A stretch of 64,000 bases of DNA, taken from assembly GCF_003573695.1 (NCBI RefSeq), contig NC_039365.1, positions 130,535,466-130,599,465 of the forward strand, read 5' to 3'. The notes beneath the pieces were generated by a model that was not told the DNA's origin, searched no databases, and saw nothing but the letters and a program-made list of their open reading frames with translations. The position numbers and the translations under genes are program-made. Origin of the DNA: Papaver somniferum (taxonomy: Eukaryota; Streptophyta; Magnoliopsida; Ranunculales; Papaveraceae). The stretch's first letter is position 1, and every line of letters starts with the position of its first letter. This document shows positions 21,490 through 32,700 of the stretch, one piece after another.

Positions 21490-22611
21490 CTTCGGCGACA
21501 GGTTCGGATAATCTTCGAAAATTCTATCATGATGATGGGACAGATCATTGTGTCCATTTGGAATGATCTGTCTCGGGAGCTCGTGTCTCTCTTGTCATCA
21601 CTGATATGAGTTGCTAGTTCTTTCCGAGACTGTTGTTGCTGGATGGACAATACGTGCTGGTGTATGAGTGGCGTTTGTTTCTTGGATGTTTGTTGGCTTT
21701 CCGCCCCTAGCGGCGAACGACAAGCCCGATTACCTCTTCATGCCTGTATCGTGTCCCCTTTTGGTTCCTGCGTTGCCTATTTTGACAAAGTATCAATGGT
21801 GGGTATGCTACTCTAACGGTCGTGAATGCATAAACCCTACTAGAATAATGTGCCCACTTCATGTTCCGCACGCGGCACGGAATGTGCCAAGGATTGAATA
21901 CTGTCCCCCGTCAGGTTTCCCAGGCTGGCGAGCCGGCGTAGAAACTTAGAAATACTTTTATGAGATAGGATATTCATGATATATTATCTCTGCCCTACCC
22001 CGACTTGCTCGAGACTAAAGGGCTTTGGTTCTTGGTTCTTGGGGATAGATCATTGTGTTTTCACGCACATCGTGTTTGCTTGGTCTCCGGTGCTCGTCCA
22101 AGATTGGCTTGCCTTAAATGGATTGGATTGCTAGTTCTACTGGAAACGATTGTTTCTTGATGGAAAATACGTGTTGGCGTTTGAGTGGTGATGGGTTCTT
22201 TGTGCTGGTTGGCTCTCCAACTCCGCGCGGCGAATGACAAGCCCGATTACCTCTTCAGTCCCGTCTTATGTTTTCCTTCGGTAAACGCCCGTTTGGTTCA
22301 TGTGTTGTACCTATCGAGAAGGTATCGATTTTGTCCCTCGCTTCTATTGCCTATCGCCTGCTCTTGGGTGGTGCGAGATGGTACTCGACAAGGGTTTCAT
22401 GTTCCCATTGTTCGGTGATATTATTATCCCGTTTTCATGGCACATGAGATCTTTTTGTTCCCTTGGATGCCGATGATTCCATTGGGAGCTCGAAGTATTT
22501 TCTGAGCCCCAGAAAAACGATTTTCAAAATCAATTGCTATCTTCTTCTGCCTGATGCACGGTGAAATTCCGACGATGGTATGGGCCACAAGATTGCATCA
22601 TTGAGGAATAC
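21490..22611 (+). other. rDNA external transcribed spacer fragment
   Basis: This sequence directly precedes the 18S start. It contains two diverged copies of a spacer unit (about 21540-21790 and 22050-22340), sharing GACAAGCCCGATTACCTCTT (at 21719 and 22239), TTGCTAGTTCT and GTTTGGTTC-type blocks. Repeated units of this kind are usual in plant rDNA ETS. A LINE 3' tail interrupts it at about 21790-22050. No intact promoter could be assigned; GAGTATATAGTC near 21479 may be the TATA-like initiation motif. Confidence 0.6.
21790..22060 (+). mobile_element. RTE-type LINE 3' end inserted in the ETS
   Basis: The stretch from GCTACTCTAACGGTCGTGAA to GGGGATAGATCATTG aligns along its length with the LINE 3' UTR at about 52360-52615. 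Shared blocks are GGCACGG.ATGT.CCAAGGATT, GCAAGCCGGCGT-type, ACTTTTATGAGATA and TGGTTTTGGGGATAGATCATTG-type. It is a severely 5'-truncated copy or a SINE sharing that tail. Confidence 0.75.
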
Positions 22612-23508
22612 TACCTTGTTGATCCTGCCAGTAGTCATATGCTTGTCTCAAAGATTAAGCCATGAATGTGTAAGTATGAACTAATTCATACTGTGAAACT
22701 GCGAATGGCTCATTAAATCAGTTATAGTTTGTTTGATGGTACTTGCTACTAGGATAACCGTAATAATTCTAGAGCTAATACGTGCAACAAACCCGACTTC
22801 TGGAAGGGATGCATTTATTAGATAAAAGGTCGACGCGGGCATTGCTCGTTGCTCAGATGATTCATGATAACTTGATGGATCGCACGACCTTTGTGCTGGC
22901 GATGCATCATTCAAATTTATGCCCTATCAACTTTCGATGGTAGGATAGTGGCCTACTATGGTGGTGACGGGTGACGGAGAATTAGGGTTCGATTCCATAG
23001 AGGGAGCCTGAGAAACAGCTACCACATCCAAGGAAGGCAGCAGGTGCGCAAATTACCCAATCCTAACACGGGGAGGTAGTGACAATAAATCCTTTAACGA
23101 TGATCCATTGGAGGGCAAGTCTGGTGCCAGCATCCGCGGTAATTCCAGCTCCAATTGCTTATATTTAAGTTGTTGTAGTTAAAAAGCTCGTAGTTGGACT
23201 TTGGGTTGGGTCGTTTAGTCCTCCCTTTTGGTGTGCACCGGTCTTCTCGTCCCTTCTACCGGCGATGCGTTCCTAGCCTTAATTGGCTTGTGCCTCCGGT
23301 GCTGTTACTTTGAAGAAATTTGGTTGATCAAAACAAGCCCAAGCTCTAGATACATTAGCATGGGATAACATCATAGGATTTCGGTCATATTATGTTGGCA
23401 TTCGGTATCGGAGTAATGATTAACAAGGACAGTCGGGGGAATTCGTATTTCGTAGTCAGAGGTGAAATTCTTGGATTTGTGAAAGACGAACAATTGTGAA
23501 AGCAATTT

Positions 23509-23539
<31 letters not shown>

Positions 23540-23547
23540 TTTTGGGA

Positions 23548-23602
<55 letters not shown>

Positions 23603-23942
23603 TCGGCGGATGTTTCTTTTAGGACTCCGCCGGCACCTTATAAGAAATCAAAGTTTTTGGGTTACGGGGGAGTATGGTTGCAAGGATGAAACTTAAAGGA
23701 ATTAATGGAATGGCACCACCAGGAATGGAGCATGCGACTTAATTTGACTCAACACAGGGAAACTTACCAGGTCCACACATAGTAAGGATTGACAGACTGG
23801 GAGCTCTTTCTTGATTCTATAGGTGGTGGTGCATGGCCGTTCTTATTTGGTAGAGCGATTTGTCTGGTTAATTCCGTTAACGAACGAGACCTCGGCCTGC
23901 TAACTATCTATACGGAGGATTCCCTCCGCGACCAGCTTCTTA
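22612..23942 (+). rRNA. 18S rRNA pseudogene, first ~1.33 kb
   Basis: It starts TACCTTGTTGATCCTGCCAG and contains the universal blocks TGGTGCCAGCATCCGCGGTAA-type, GTAGTTAAAAAGCTCGTAGTTGG and GAAACTTAAAGGAATT. It ends at CAGCTTCTTAGA, about 1330 bases into a gene of about 1.8 kb, where a Tat LTR begins. Substitutions at invariant sites (for example CCTTG for CCTGG at the start, and changes in the GGAGG...CCTCC helix near 23911-23930) show it is not a functional gene. Short ORFs across it are meaningless. Confidence 0.95.
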
Positions 23943-25593
23943 GACGATTCGTGTTTTACGAAGTATGATGCATATGTCGCTCGAAAGGCCTCTCCGGAGC
24001 GTTCGACACCGGGAATTTCATCATAGCCTCTATATAGAATAACGTAATTGGGCGGTTCTCCGTAAGATTGAGAGCTTAACGCCTTCAGGATACCGGTGAC
24101 ACTCACTGTTCCCTGACTACATAGAGGAATTTGCCTCTACATAGAAGAACAATTGGGCGGTTCTCCGTAAGATTGAGAGCAATAACGTCTTCAGGACGGT
24201 GATACTCACTGTTCCAGACTATGTAGAGAGACCCGTGTATAGACTCATGCGGTCCTCCATACATGAAATGTTGAGAGGGCAAAACGTCTTCGGGACATTA
24301 GCAACACTCGCTGATTTACTGACTATACACAAGACATTAAATTCTAGGTCATATTCACCACTAAATTACTAGAAGATAATCTATCTTATCTCATTACTCC
24401 TATTTCATGATCGAAATGGTAATAGATAAATGTATTACTACGATTTCATGATCGAATCCACGGCTGATCTCATGAAATGGTAATAAATGTTACTCCGGTT
24501 TCATGGTCGAATCCACGGTTGATCTCATGAAATGGTAATATCACAACTTATTTCATTACTCCGATTTTATGGTCAAATCTGCGATTCCATGAGATGGTGA
24601 TGAAATTATCATTTTATTATTCTGAATCCATAGTCCAATCCGCTGCTGATTTTATGGATTGATAATAAAATAACTACTCATCTTATTACTCAGTTTCATG
24701 AATTATTCTCCACTGAATTTCATAAATCAGTAATAAATACCCACCAACCGGGCATCTGGACTATCACTGAGTAAGCCCCACAAAAATGATGCGAGTGTAC
24801 TCGACAATGATGCACGACCGAGCACCCGGATGCACAAACGAGTTTCCAAAAAATATGAAATAATGAGGAATCCTTCACAAAACAGGAGAAAGCAATGAAT
24901 ATTAATAAAATAATAAGAGGCGCCCAAGGCCGGGCCCACTAGTCGGCCGGCCGGCCATGCCCTAACCATGGTCGGTCCGTGCCTCTCCCGTTATTTTCTT
25001 TATTTTTTGTTATTTCGTGAACTCACGAAAACTCCTTGGTTTTAGCAACTTTCCTTGTTTTTGCAAAACTCGTGAATTCTCCATAACTTGGTGGATTCAC
25101 GAAATAATATTATTATAAAATAAGGAGAGGTGTGTGGGACCGGGCAACCTAACCGGCCGGCCATACTTAATCCGTGACCGGTCCCACACCTCACAATCCT
25201 TAGACTTTTATAATTATCATCAATCATCGATTATCATCATTATCCATCAACAACTCGATATAAACTTATTCACAGAACTCAACTTCAGTAGTTCAGCAAT
25301 ATTGCAAAAACTTTCAACACACCCACAATCCTTGATCATCACTGATCCCACACAACTCTCAGCTTCCCTCCTACAGATCAACCCATCTTCCTCTTTGCGA
25401 CCGAATTGATTCTGGAACGGCCATTGTCTTGGTTTAGGCTGGAGTCATACATATTGATTTCCCGAATCTAAGCACCCCCTTTTCAGCGGTGCATCTGTGT
25501 GAGGATTAACATTTTGCCCGGCTGAGGAGTCTCGACAACACGCTCGACTCTCCACTTTCCAAAAAAACCGGCGAATCATTTTTCCTCATCTAC
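23943..25593 (+). repeat. Tat-lineage 5' LTR, both ends recognisable, internally deleted
   Basis: It aligns with the 3' LTR from GACGATTCGTGTTTTACG (23943 = 33957) to CATCTACA (25593 = 37452). About 86 bp at its start is replaced by rDNA. At 25217 it lacks about 1.85 kb that the 3' LTR has (35228-37074), with a TAT microhomology. The lost part includes the TATA box AATATAAATAAG (3' LTR, about 37028). GGCCGGCC palindromes occur at 24943 and 25153. Confidence 0.85.
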
Positions 25594-25615
25594 AGATTGG
25601 CGACCACAGTGGGAG
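25594..25615 (+). other. Tat primer-binding site
   Basis: GATTGGCGACCACAGTGGGA follows the LTR end directly. It resembles the TGGCGACTCTGCTGGGGA-type site seen in many plant Tat/Ogre elements. Confidence 0.6.
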
Positions 25616-25651
25616 ACTAATCTCTCGGTTGCAATCTTTCATTTTCGCAAG

Positions 25652-25915
25652 ATGGTTGGTCTTAGATATAATTCAGTTTCTCAAAACTCCAGTCAGAGTC
25701 TTTCAAATGGTGACGCTTCTCTAACTCACCCGAATGATTCTGGTAACATTCATCATCTGTACTTTACTACTCCATTTTCATCTATTGGTGCATTTGATGG
25801 AGAAATTCCGTCACTAGATGAACTGGCACGAAGGCAAGATATTTTGGAAAGGAACATAAATCGATTGAAAAGAGCAATTGATAATTTGTTCAACTGTATG
25901 GTGGACCTGACATGA
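25652..25915 (+). CDS. Tat gag remnant, N-terminal fragment
   Basis: 87 codons from an ATG 36 bp after the primer site. The product is Ser-rich, then a Leu/Arg-rich helical segment (DELARRQDILERNINRLKRA). It ends before the usual capsid and zinc-knuckle domains, which I cannot find before the protease. Gag therefore appears to be internally deleted. Confidence 0.55.
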   Translation: MVGLRYNSVSQNSSQSLSNGDASLTHPNDSGNIHHLYFTTPFSSIGAFDGEIPSLDELARRQDILERNINRLKRAIDNLFNCMVDLT

Positions 25916-25933
25916 ATCTTAGGAGCTCAAGTT

Positions 25934-26881
25934 GTGGAACGCTCATCTCTTGACACCACTGACGCTAACCCTCAAGCCAACAGATTCACCACTTATGAAA
26001 AGCCGGTGGAACAAGAGGTCACCCATCTAATCGAGAATCTATGTGAACTTCTGCATTTCTCCATAGATCAGCGCACAGACACGTTTGTCGCTCTCAACAA
26101 AATATCATCCGATGTGCGAATAGTTCCATTATCTCTGGTGGTTGAACAAGTGTCCATGGTATCTGAACTCTCAATCAACAACATCACCTTCACTGAGGAA
26201 GACCGAATGGCGGAGGAAGGGCATAACCGGGCCTTGTTCATTACTGCTTCCATTAAGGACTCTGAATTCAGGAGAGTTCTCATCGATACAGGTGCTTCCA
26301 CGAATATTATCACTATGAAGACTCTCAAGGAGGCCAAAGTTCCACAAAGCAAGACCGTTCATCATCCCATATTGATGACGGGTTTTGAAGGAAGCCAGAG
26401 TCACACATACGGGTATGTCTATGTGGATCTGAAAGTAGGGCCGATTCAATCCACTGTCAAATTTCACGTGATCGAGAAAGACCCTGACTATCACATGATA
26501 CTCGGAAGGCCATGGATTCATGACAATAAAGTTGTTCCTTCGACGTACCATCAATGTATGAAAGCTTTGTTCAACAACAAAATTGTCTATATCCCAGCCT
26601 CAGTGTCTCCTATGCTCCGGTTTACGATGCTGAGTTCCTGGAACATCCAGAGAGCATCCCCGAACCTCCAAGCAAGATCTGAAGTATTCCACTCCAAAGT
26701 TGGAAATCTATTGAGAAAGTCGACAAACCATCATCAACAGATGCTAAATCTATCAATTTGTCCACCGCACCACTCAAGCGTCGTCAAGGTCAAGGTACGA
26801 CTCAGAACAAGTCCAACTTTATTACTGATTATGATGCAGAGGGGAGAGTCATTTATCTCCGTCGTAAGGATTAGCAATTAA
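25934..26881 (+). pseudogene. Tat gag-pro region with aspartic protease
   Basis: 315 codons are open. The protease core is at about residues 95-200: FRRVLIDTGASTNIITMKTL with the catalytic DTGA, then YVDLKVGPIQSTVKFHVI and MILGRPWIHDNKVVPSTYHQ. The enzyme would cut the Gag-Pol polyprotein. The frame breaks near 26600 (SSWNIQRASP is off the conserved frame), and the linker to reverse transcriptase continues in other frames. Confidence 0.85.
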
Positions 26882-27062
26882 CAGGGGAGGTCGATGAAAA
26901 GTCTCCCCGCCCTGAAGAATCATGCCAGAGTGAGCAATCGCCCGATGAAGAAATTCGAGATGCACCACGACAGCTGCAAGATGGCACAGATTCCACAACC
27001 GACGACCTTGAGACTATCAACATTGGAACGGATGAAAACCCAAGGCCAATTCTAATCAGTTC

Positions 27063-28076
27063 CGCTCTCTCAGCTGAGGAACGAGACGGATTGATACGCC
27101 TGTTGAAAGAGTATCAAGATATCTTCGCCTGGACGTACGAAGAGATGCCTGGCCTAGACGACAAATTGGTTACTCATCATCTGCACATCACTCCCGGTTC
27201 CAAACCCGTCAAACAGCCGCCCAGGCAATTCAGACACGAAGTTTGAGGAACAAATCAAGGTGGAGATCCAGAAACTACTAACAACAGGGTTCATCAAACC
27301 CATTCAACATCCAACATGGCTGGCGAACATTGCCCCGGTTAGGAGGAAAAATGGACAGATCCTGTGTTGTGTAGATTTCAGGAACCTGAACAAGTGCTGC
27401 CCAAAGGATGACTTTCCATTGCCAAACATTGATATGCTCGTCGATGCAACCAGTGGCCATGACATGTTCTCGTTCGTGGATGGTTACATTGGATATAACC
27501 AAATCAAGATGTACGAACATGATGCTAACAAGACTGCATTCAGAACCCCCGTTGGAAACTTCCACTATACAGTGATGCCTTTCGGCTTGAAGAATGCATG
27601 AGCCAGTTATCAGCGGGCCATGACTGCAATATTTTATGACATGATGCACAAGCAAGTAGAAGACTATGTCGACGATGTGGTGGTGAAATCAAAGACCCGG
27701 GCGTCCCACCTAGACATTCTGAGACAAGTCTTCGAAAGATGCAGAGAATACAATCTGAAGATGAATCCCCTGAAATGTGCTTTTGGTGTTTCTTCCGGAA
27801 AGTTTCTTGGATTCTTGGTCACTGCAGAAGGAATCAAGGTCGATCCAGACAAAACAAAAGCCATTACTACCATGCCGCCTCCACGAACTATGAAAGAGCT
27901 CCAGAGTTTCATGGGAAAAGTCAATTACATCCGGCGTTTCATTCCTGGTCTCAACTTATTGCTTCATTCACTCCTCCGTTGAAGAAAGGAGCAAATTTTG
28001 CATGGACAGCCGTTCAACAAGAAGCATTCCAGAAAATACAGCATATATTATTATTGCCTACTGTCAAATGAAAAAC
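27063..28076 (+). pseudogene. Tat reverse transcriptase, several stops
   Basis: Ty3-gypsy reverse transcriptase, which copies element RNA into DNA. Visible blocks: FAWTYEEMPGLD, GFIKPIQHPTWLANIAPVRR, RNLNKCCPKDDFPLPNIDML, AFRTPVGNFHYTVMPFGLKN, YVDDVVVKSKTRASHLDIL (the catalytic YVDD), FLGFLVTAEGIKVDPDKTKA and MGKVNYIRRFIP. Stops or shifts occur at 27244, 27599 and 27979. It follows the protease and precedes the RNase H domains, the gypsy order. Confidence 0.93.
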
Positions 28077-28525
28077 AATAACTTTCAAAGCATGAGCCTG
28101 AAATCTCCAGTGCAAGGACGACCTCTGATACTTTACACAGCTTCTAGTGATGTAGCTATTGGAGCACTCCTCGCTCAAGAGGATGAAGAAGGTATCGAAC
28201 ACCCAATCTATTACTTCAGTCGCACAATGAAGGATGCTCAACTCCGGTACCCAAAGGCTGAAATGGCTTGCCTGGCATTGGTTCACGCAATTCAGAGGTT
28301 CAGACATTATCTACTATCAAACAAGGTCGTGCTGATGGCCAAAGCTGATCCTATAAAGTTCTTACTGCCGAAACCTGCTCTGTTCGGAAGACCGGCGAAA
28401 TGGCTACTTCAAATGTCAGAATTTGACATAGCGTGTGTCCCTTCAAAAGTAATCAAAGGACAAGCAGTTGCAGACTTACTTGTCGCTTTTCCTGGAGAAG
28501 ACATCACGATGTTGCATGAAGAAGT
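28077..28525 (+). pseudogene. Tat RNase H (connection-type)
   Basis: The frame from about 28077 gives LILYTASSDVAIGALLAQED, HPIYYFSRTMKDAQLRYPKA, EMACLALVHAIQRFRHYLL and LLQMSEFDIACVPSKVIKGQ, the gypsy RNase H and tether blocks. It removes the RNA strand during reverse transcription. The reading continues into the second RNase H through frame changes. Confidence 0.9.
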
Positions 28526-28559
28526 GCCCGGTGAGTTTCAGAAATTTCAATCATTCAGG

Positions 28560-28990
28560 AAGAAACGTGGCTATTATATTTTGATGGGTCCGCCACTCCG
28601 AGCAATGATATCGGTGGGGCGGGTATTGTGCTGGTATCTCCATCCGGTGAAGTCTTCTCACATTCATTCAAGCTGGATTTCGATTGCACCAATAATTCAG
28701 CAGAATATGAAGCTTTTCTCCTAGGGCTATCTTTGGCCAAGAAAGCAGGAGCGAAACATCTAGAGATCAGGGGAGACTCAAAGTTGCTGGACAATCAAAT
28801 GAATGGCGTATACTCTCTCAAAAAAATAATACTTGCTCCATTCAGGACTGAGGCACAATGACTATTAGCTCATTTTTCCGATGCAACAATTGTCCATACC
28901 GGACGCACCAACAATAGACATGCTGATTGTCTAGCGACCCTAGCATCCAAACTGCAATTTGAGGGGTCTGAGAAATCCATCACTGTGACG
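28560..28990 (+). pseudogene. Second (archaeal-type) RNase H, Tat lineage marker
   Basis: Downstream of the first RNase H come GAGIVLVSPSGEVFSHSFKL, NNSAEYEAFLLGLSLAKKAG, LEIRGDSKLL and HTGRTNNRHADCLATLAS-type blocks, with catalytic E and D positions (SAEYEA, RGDSKL). A second RNase H between RNase H and integrase is characteristic of the plant Tat (Ogre/Retand) lineage. There are stops near 28559 and 28859. Confidence 0.85.
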
Positions 28991-29039
28991 CGCTATGTCA
29001 TCCACCTAGCTTACTCAAGTCGAAGATGCTCAGTCAAGC

Positions 29040-30640
29040 GACTGGCGAGCGCCCATTATTCATGAATTGAGAAATTCTCTTACGGAGGGGAAAATTAGCC
29101 TCAAGAAGTTGAAAAAAAATTTCTTGCTGCACGGAGCGTTATATTATCGCAATCCTGATGGATCCTTGTCTCGATGCCTCGGAGATGAAGAAGCCGGTGA
29201 ACAAATCAAACGTATACATGAAGAAGTATGTGGCAAAACTCTAGTGGTCACACTTTACAAAAGGCTTCAAAGGCTCGGATACTATTGTCCTTCCATGGAA
29301 GCTCAGTCGAGGATGCTGCAAGGATCATGTCCCAATTGTCAGACACCACCTCATCATTTGGAGGTTATAATACTTCATCACACTGGGGACTGGAGAGAAC
29401 CTTACATAAAATATCTTCGTGACAACGATCTTCTGTCAGAGAAGAGAGATGCAATCAAACTCATTCAGAGAGCCAAACGTTTTGTCTAATTGGAAGGGAT
29501 TTTGTATCGCAAAATCTTCGGTGGGAATCTCCTGAGATGCTTGGCCGTGCATGAAATTGCCATAATTTTGAAAGAAATGCATGAAGGTGAACACCAAGGG
29601 AAGAAGAAATTGTTTCTCCAAATCCATGAGAAATATTACTGGCCAACCATGGAAGATGACGCAGCTGTCTACGTTCGGAGATGTCATCAATGCCAAGTTC
29701 ATGGTAACCTCATCCACACTCCTTGTCTTCTATTACATTCTGTGAGCAGTCCGTGGCCCTTCTATAGCTGGGGACTGGATACCATAGGAAAGATCAATCC
29801 GGCATCTTCAAAGCAGCATGAATACATCATCACATCAACAGAGTATTTCACCAAATGGGTCGAGGCTATTCCTCTTCGAAGCACCACTGGAGTCACAATT
29901 GCATCTTTCATCAAAGAGTTCATCATATGCAGATTCGGCGTTCCTAAACATATCATCACGGATAATGGAACTCCTTTCTCCAACAAAAATGTTGCAGAAT
30001 TGCTCGAAGAATACGGAATCAAACAAATTTTCTCCACACCATACTATCCCCAAGGAAACGGACAGGCGGAGAGTACCAACAAAACCTTGATCCGGATTCT
30101 CAGTCGAACAGTTCATGATAATCCACGGACGTGGCATGAGGAATTTCCTATAGCTTTGTGGGCCTACCGAACCGCACCAAGAAGCTCAATTGGGAATTCA
30201 CCATACTCTCTCGTTTATGGCACCGATGCAATTCTCCCAGCCGAAATCAAGGTTCACTCTGCAAGAATCGCAGCAGCTAGTGGAGTACAATGGGATGAAG
30301 CAGAAGTCTCAGATTCAAAAATTGCTGAATTGGACATGCTTGATTCAAGAAGAGCCAAGGTGGAAAAATATGTAGAAACCTACAAACAAAGGGTTTCCAA
30401 GGCCTACAACAAACTGGTAAGACCTCGAACATTTCAAGTAGGAGATTTGGTTTTGAAAACAGCAAATCATATCCAACGAGACATGTCCGCTCCCAAGTTC
30501 TCTCCGAATTATGGGAAGGACCTTATGTGATCATCAAGGCAGTGTCCAGCGGATATTACAAAATCTTAGCTATTAATGGAGGAGTTGAAGGAAACATCAT
30601 CAACGGAAAGTGGCTCAAGGCGTATTATGCTTGAACAATC
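29040..30640 (+). pseudogene. Tat integrase
   Basis: Open mainly in 29490-30530. The zinc-binding HHCC module is HEGEHQGKKKLFLQIHEKYY followed by VRRCHQCQVHG. The DDE core has WGLDTIGKI, HIITDNGTPFSNKNV and PQGNGQAESTNKTLIRIL, then WAYRTAPRSSIGNSPYSLVY. The C-terminal part (FQVGDLVLKTANHIQ, then GPYVI) passes through a frame change at about 30520. A diverged duplicate of the N-terminal part seems to lie at 29067-29489. Confidence 0.92.
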
Positions 30641-30802
30641 ATTGGAAGTATTAAATTTCTAAATGTAATTTCTGTTTTCTCCAAAAGAGCAATATGCTCA
30701 TTCACTCAAAATTCAAAATATCCTATGAATCTCATAAAAATCTTTCAATCACCTAATTTATTCAAAGCAAAATCTCAAACCTACATAAAATCTTCCTCTC
30801 AC
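30641..30802. other. Tat post-pol spacer
   Basis: AT-rich non-coding sequence between the end of integrase on the plus strand and the stop of the antisense gene. Confidence 0.5.
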
Positions 30803-31800
30803 TCAGAACAAACCATCCAACATAGGATAATCTCTATAGAAAACCCTGTCAAGCTTCTTCTGGAAATTTTTGGTTTTCACCTTCAAGTCCTGAACTGCCT
30901 TCTCAACTCGTGCTGACTCCAAGGCGAGTGTCTTTTCCTCCTCCAATATAGCAGTGGACGCGGAAATTTCATCAGCAGCGGCCGCCACCTTATGAATTTT
31001 GATCATCTCGAGTCGATGACGAAGCCAACCTATATTAAACTGCAGGGTTTCACAGTTTGAAATCATCTCATCCCATTTGTGCCGTTCATGATTCTTGACA
31101 TCTCGCAGATGCGTTCGGTTCATCTCTTCAATGATCGTTAACAACCCTGAAACTGTAGTTAGGAGGGTTGGTAGAAAGCCTTTCCATACTTCGGTCGTAG
31201 CAATATTCTCGTACCTTCTCCAAATTTTGGTGTACATGGGAGCGTGGCATTTGGGAATGACGAATCCCCCAACCACTTCATTATTCGAGCAATTGTTGAT
31301 CATGGGAGCCTCAAATGGGAGTCCAGCTGTTGGATACTCAGGAGCACGAGATCTAACCTCAGTATCCAAAGAATCAGTGGAGTTCTCGTCTACACGGTTG
31401 TTGCTATCATCAATCACAACCGCGGATTTCCCGTTTTTCCCTTTTCTAGCATCGACGACGACATGAACATCAACCTGCGATGAAATGATGGAGTATTTAA
31501 TGGTATTGACCATTGAGCATGGTAAAAATCTCAGTCGAGAAGTTATGAAATTACTTACAAACGTTCCGACATCAACAGGAGCCTACCTATACCGGTCAGG
31601 AGCTTTAATCGTATGTTTAGGTCTCAAGATACGAGAGGAATGCTGATTCTTTTCATTATCCTGCAATAAATTCTTTTCTTTTGATCAATCATCATGATCA
31701 AGCAAAAGACAAGAGAAGAAATGTAACTCACCGAGACGGATACTACCACAACATGTTCGGCATGGGATTCACTTCTAGAAGAAACACTGCTTCTGGACAT
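30803..31800 (-). CDS. Spliced antisense gene inside the Tat element, three exons
   Basis: Exons 31800-31732 (69 nt), 31660-31559 (102 nt) and 31474-30803 (672 nt) have GT-AG borders and all join in phase 0. The ATG opens MSRSSVSSRSESHAEHVVVV, exon 2 reads DNEKNQHSSRILRPKHTIKA, and exon 3 carries VDVHVVVDARKGKNGKSAVV and later a long helical region with a predicted coiled coil (IEEMNRTHLRDVKNHERHKW ... EEKTLALESARVEKAVQDLK). Length would be about 280 residues. One TAG lies in exon 2 after DRYR. Tat-lineage elements are known to carry antisense ORFs between integrase and the 3' LTR. The function is unknown; the exon model is mine. Confidence 0.65.
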
Positions 31801-32271
31801 GGTGACGAGATGTAGGATTGTGATCAAAATTTCTTTTGATGATACACAAAGGCAGCAGATGGTCGACTGTTTAAATAAAACCCTAAGTCCAATGTGGATG
31901 CTTATCCCCTAACGGATAAACAAGTTTGTTGCGGTTTCTACAGAAACCCTATATCTCGAATCAGATGTGTGGCAGATGGGAGAAGAGTAACAATGCTGGG
32001 GACTGACGGTTCGGATGTAATCAACATTACAACTACGGATTGATTGATCGTCTGGTAGGCCACTTGTTTTCTAGACATCTCATGTGATTGCATTTTGTGG
32101 GTAATTATTGTCTATGTGGACATTGGTACATCTACTGGATATGTGAGGAAGATTCAAAAAGGGGATACTACAAGGAATTACAGTTCCAAAAATAATAATC
32201 TATAAAGAAACATCTCTACATTCAAGCTGCTTAAACCAGAGAACATCTACTTCAACGGAAAATAAATAATC

Positions 32272-32700
32272 TCAGAGAGAATCCTCTTCGAGTTCTTCAT
32301 CAGAATCACTATCACGGCCATTGATGAAGTCTGGGTGGATATTAGGATCATCTGAGTCCGAGTCATCCTCTGCTTCGTACTCAGCTTCGAGTTCAGCTTC
32401 AACCTTCTTCGCAATCTTTTGAAGTTCCCTGGTACGCCGGTCTGGCTTAATCTCGTAATTCCGTACCACCCACATAGTTTCCTCGAAGTATTAGCGTCAG
32501 AGTCGGAGGGTACACCATCAACGAATCGACGCCTCTCTTCATCCGCCTGTATCCTACGCCGGATTCAATCCTTTCTACGTCGACGATCCTCCATCTCATC
32601 ATCCTGGGACTTTCTCTTCATGAGCTCTTCATAAGAGATCCTTCGGTCATTAAGGGAAGAGCTGGAGGAGTAATCGCTGCTGCTGCTGGTGGAAACCATC
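32272..32700 (-). pseudogene. Second Tat antisense ORF, Ser-rich start and acidic end
   Basis: From the ATG at 32700 it reads MVSTSSSSDYSSSSSLNDRR, ISYEELMKRKSQDDEMEDRR, then a TGA and RRRIQADEERRRFVDGVPSD. After a frame change it becomes YEIKPDRRTRELQKIAKKVE and ends in an acidic tract (EAEYEAEDDSDSDD, DSDSDEELEEDSL). The mix of an acidic tail and Arg-rich helices suggests a nucleic-acid or chromatin contact, but that is inference. It lies upstream of, and in the same orientation as, the spliced antisense gene. Confidence 0.5.

Noticed and set aside
22681..23696. ORFs within the 18S fragment
   Set aside because: They overlap highly conserved rRNA sequence on both strands and have no protein meaning.
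24727..25227. Minus-strand ORFs in the Tat LTR
   Set aside because: The same sequences occur in the 3' LTR with changes; they are non-coding LTR repeats.
29762..30137. Minus-strand ORFs across the Tat integrase
   Set aside because: They mirror a well-conserved sense coding frame and have no splice or domain support, unlike the antisense gene at 30803-31800.
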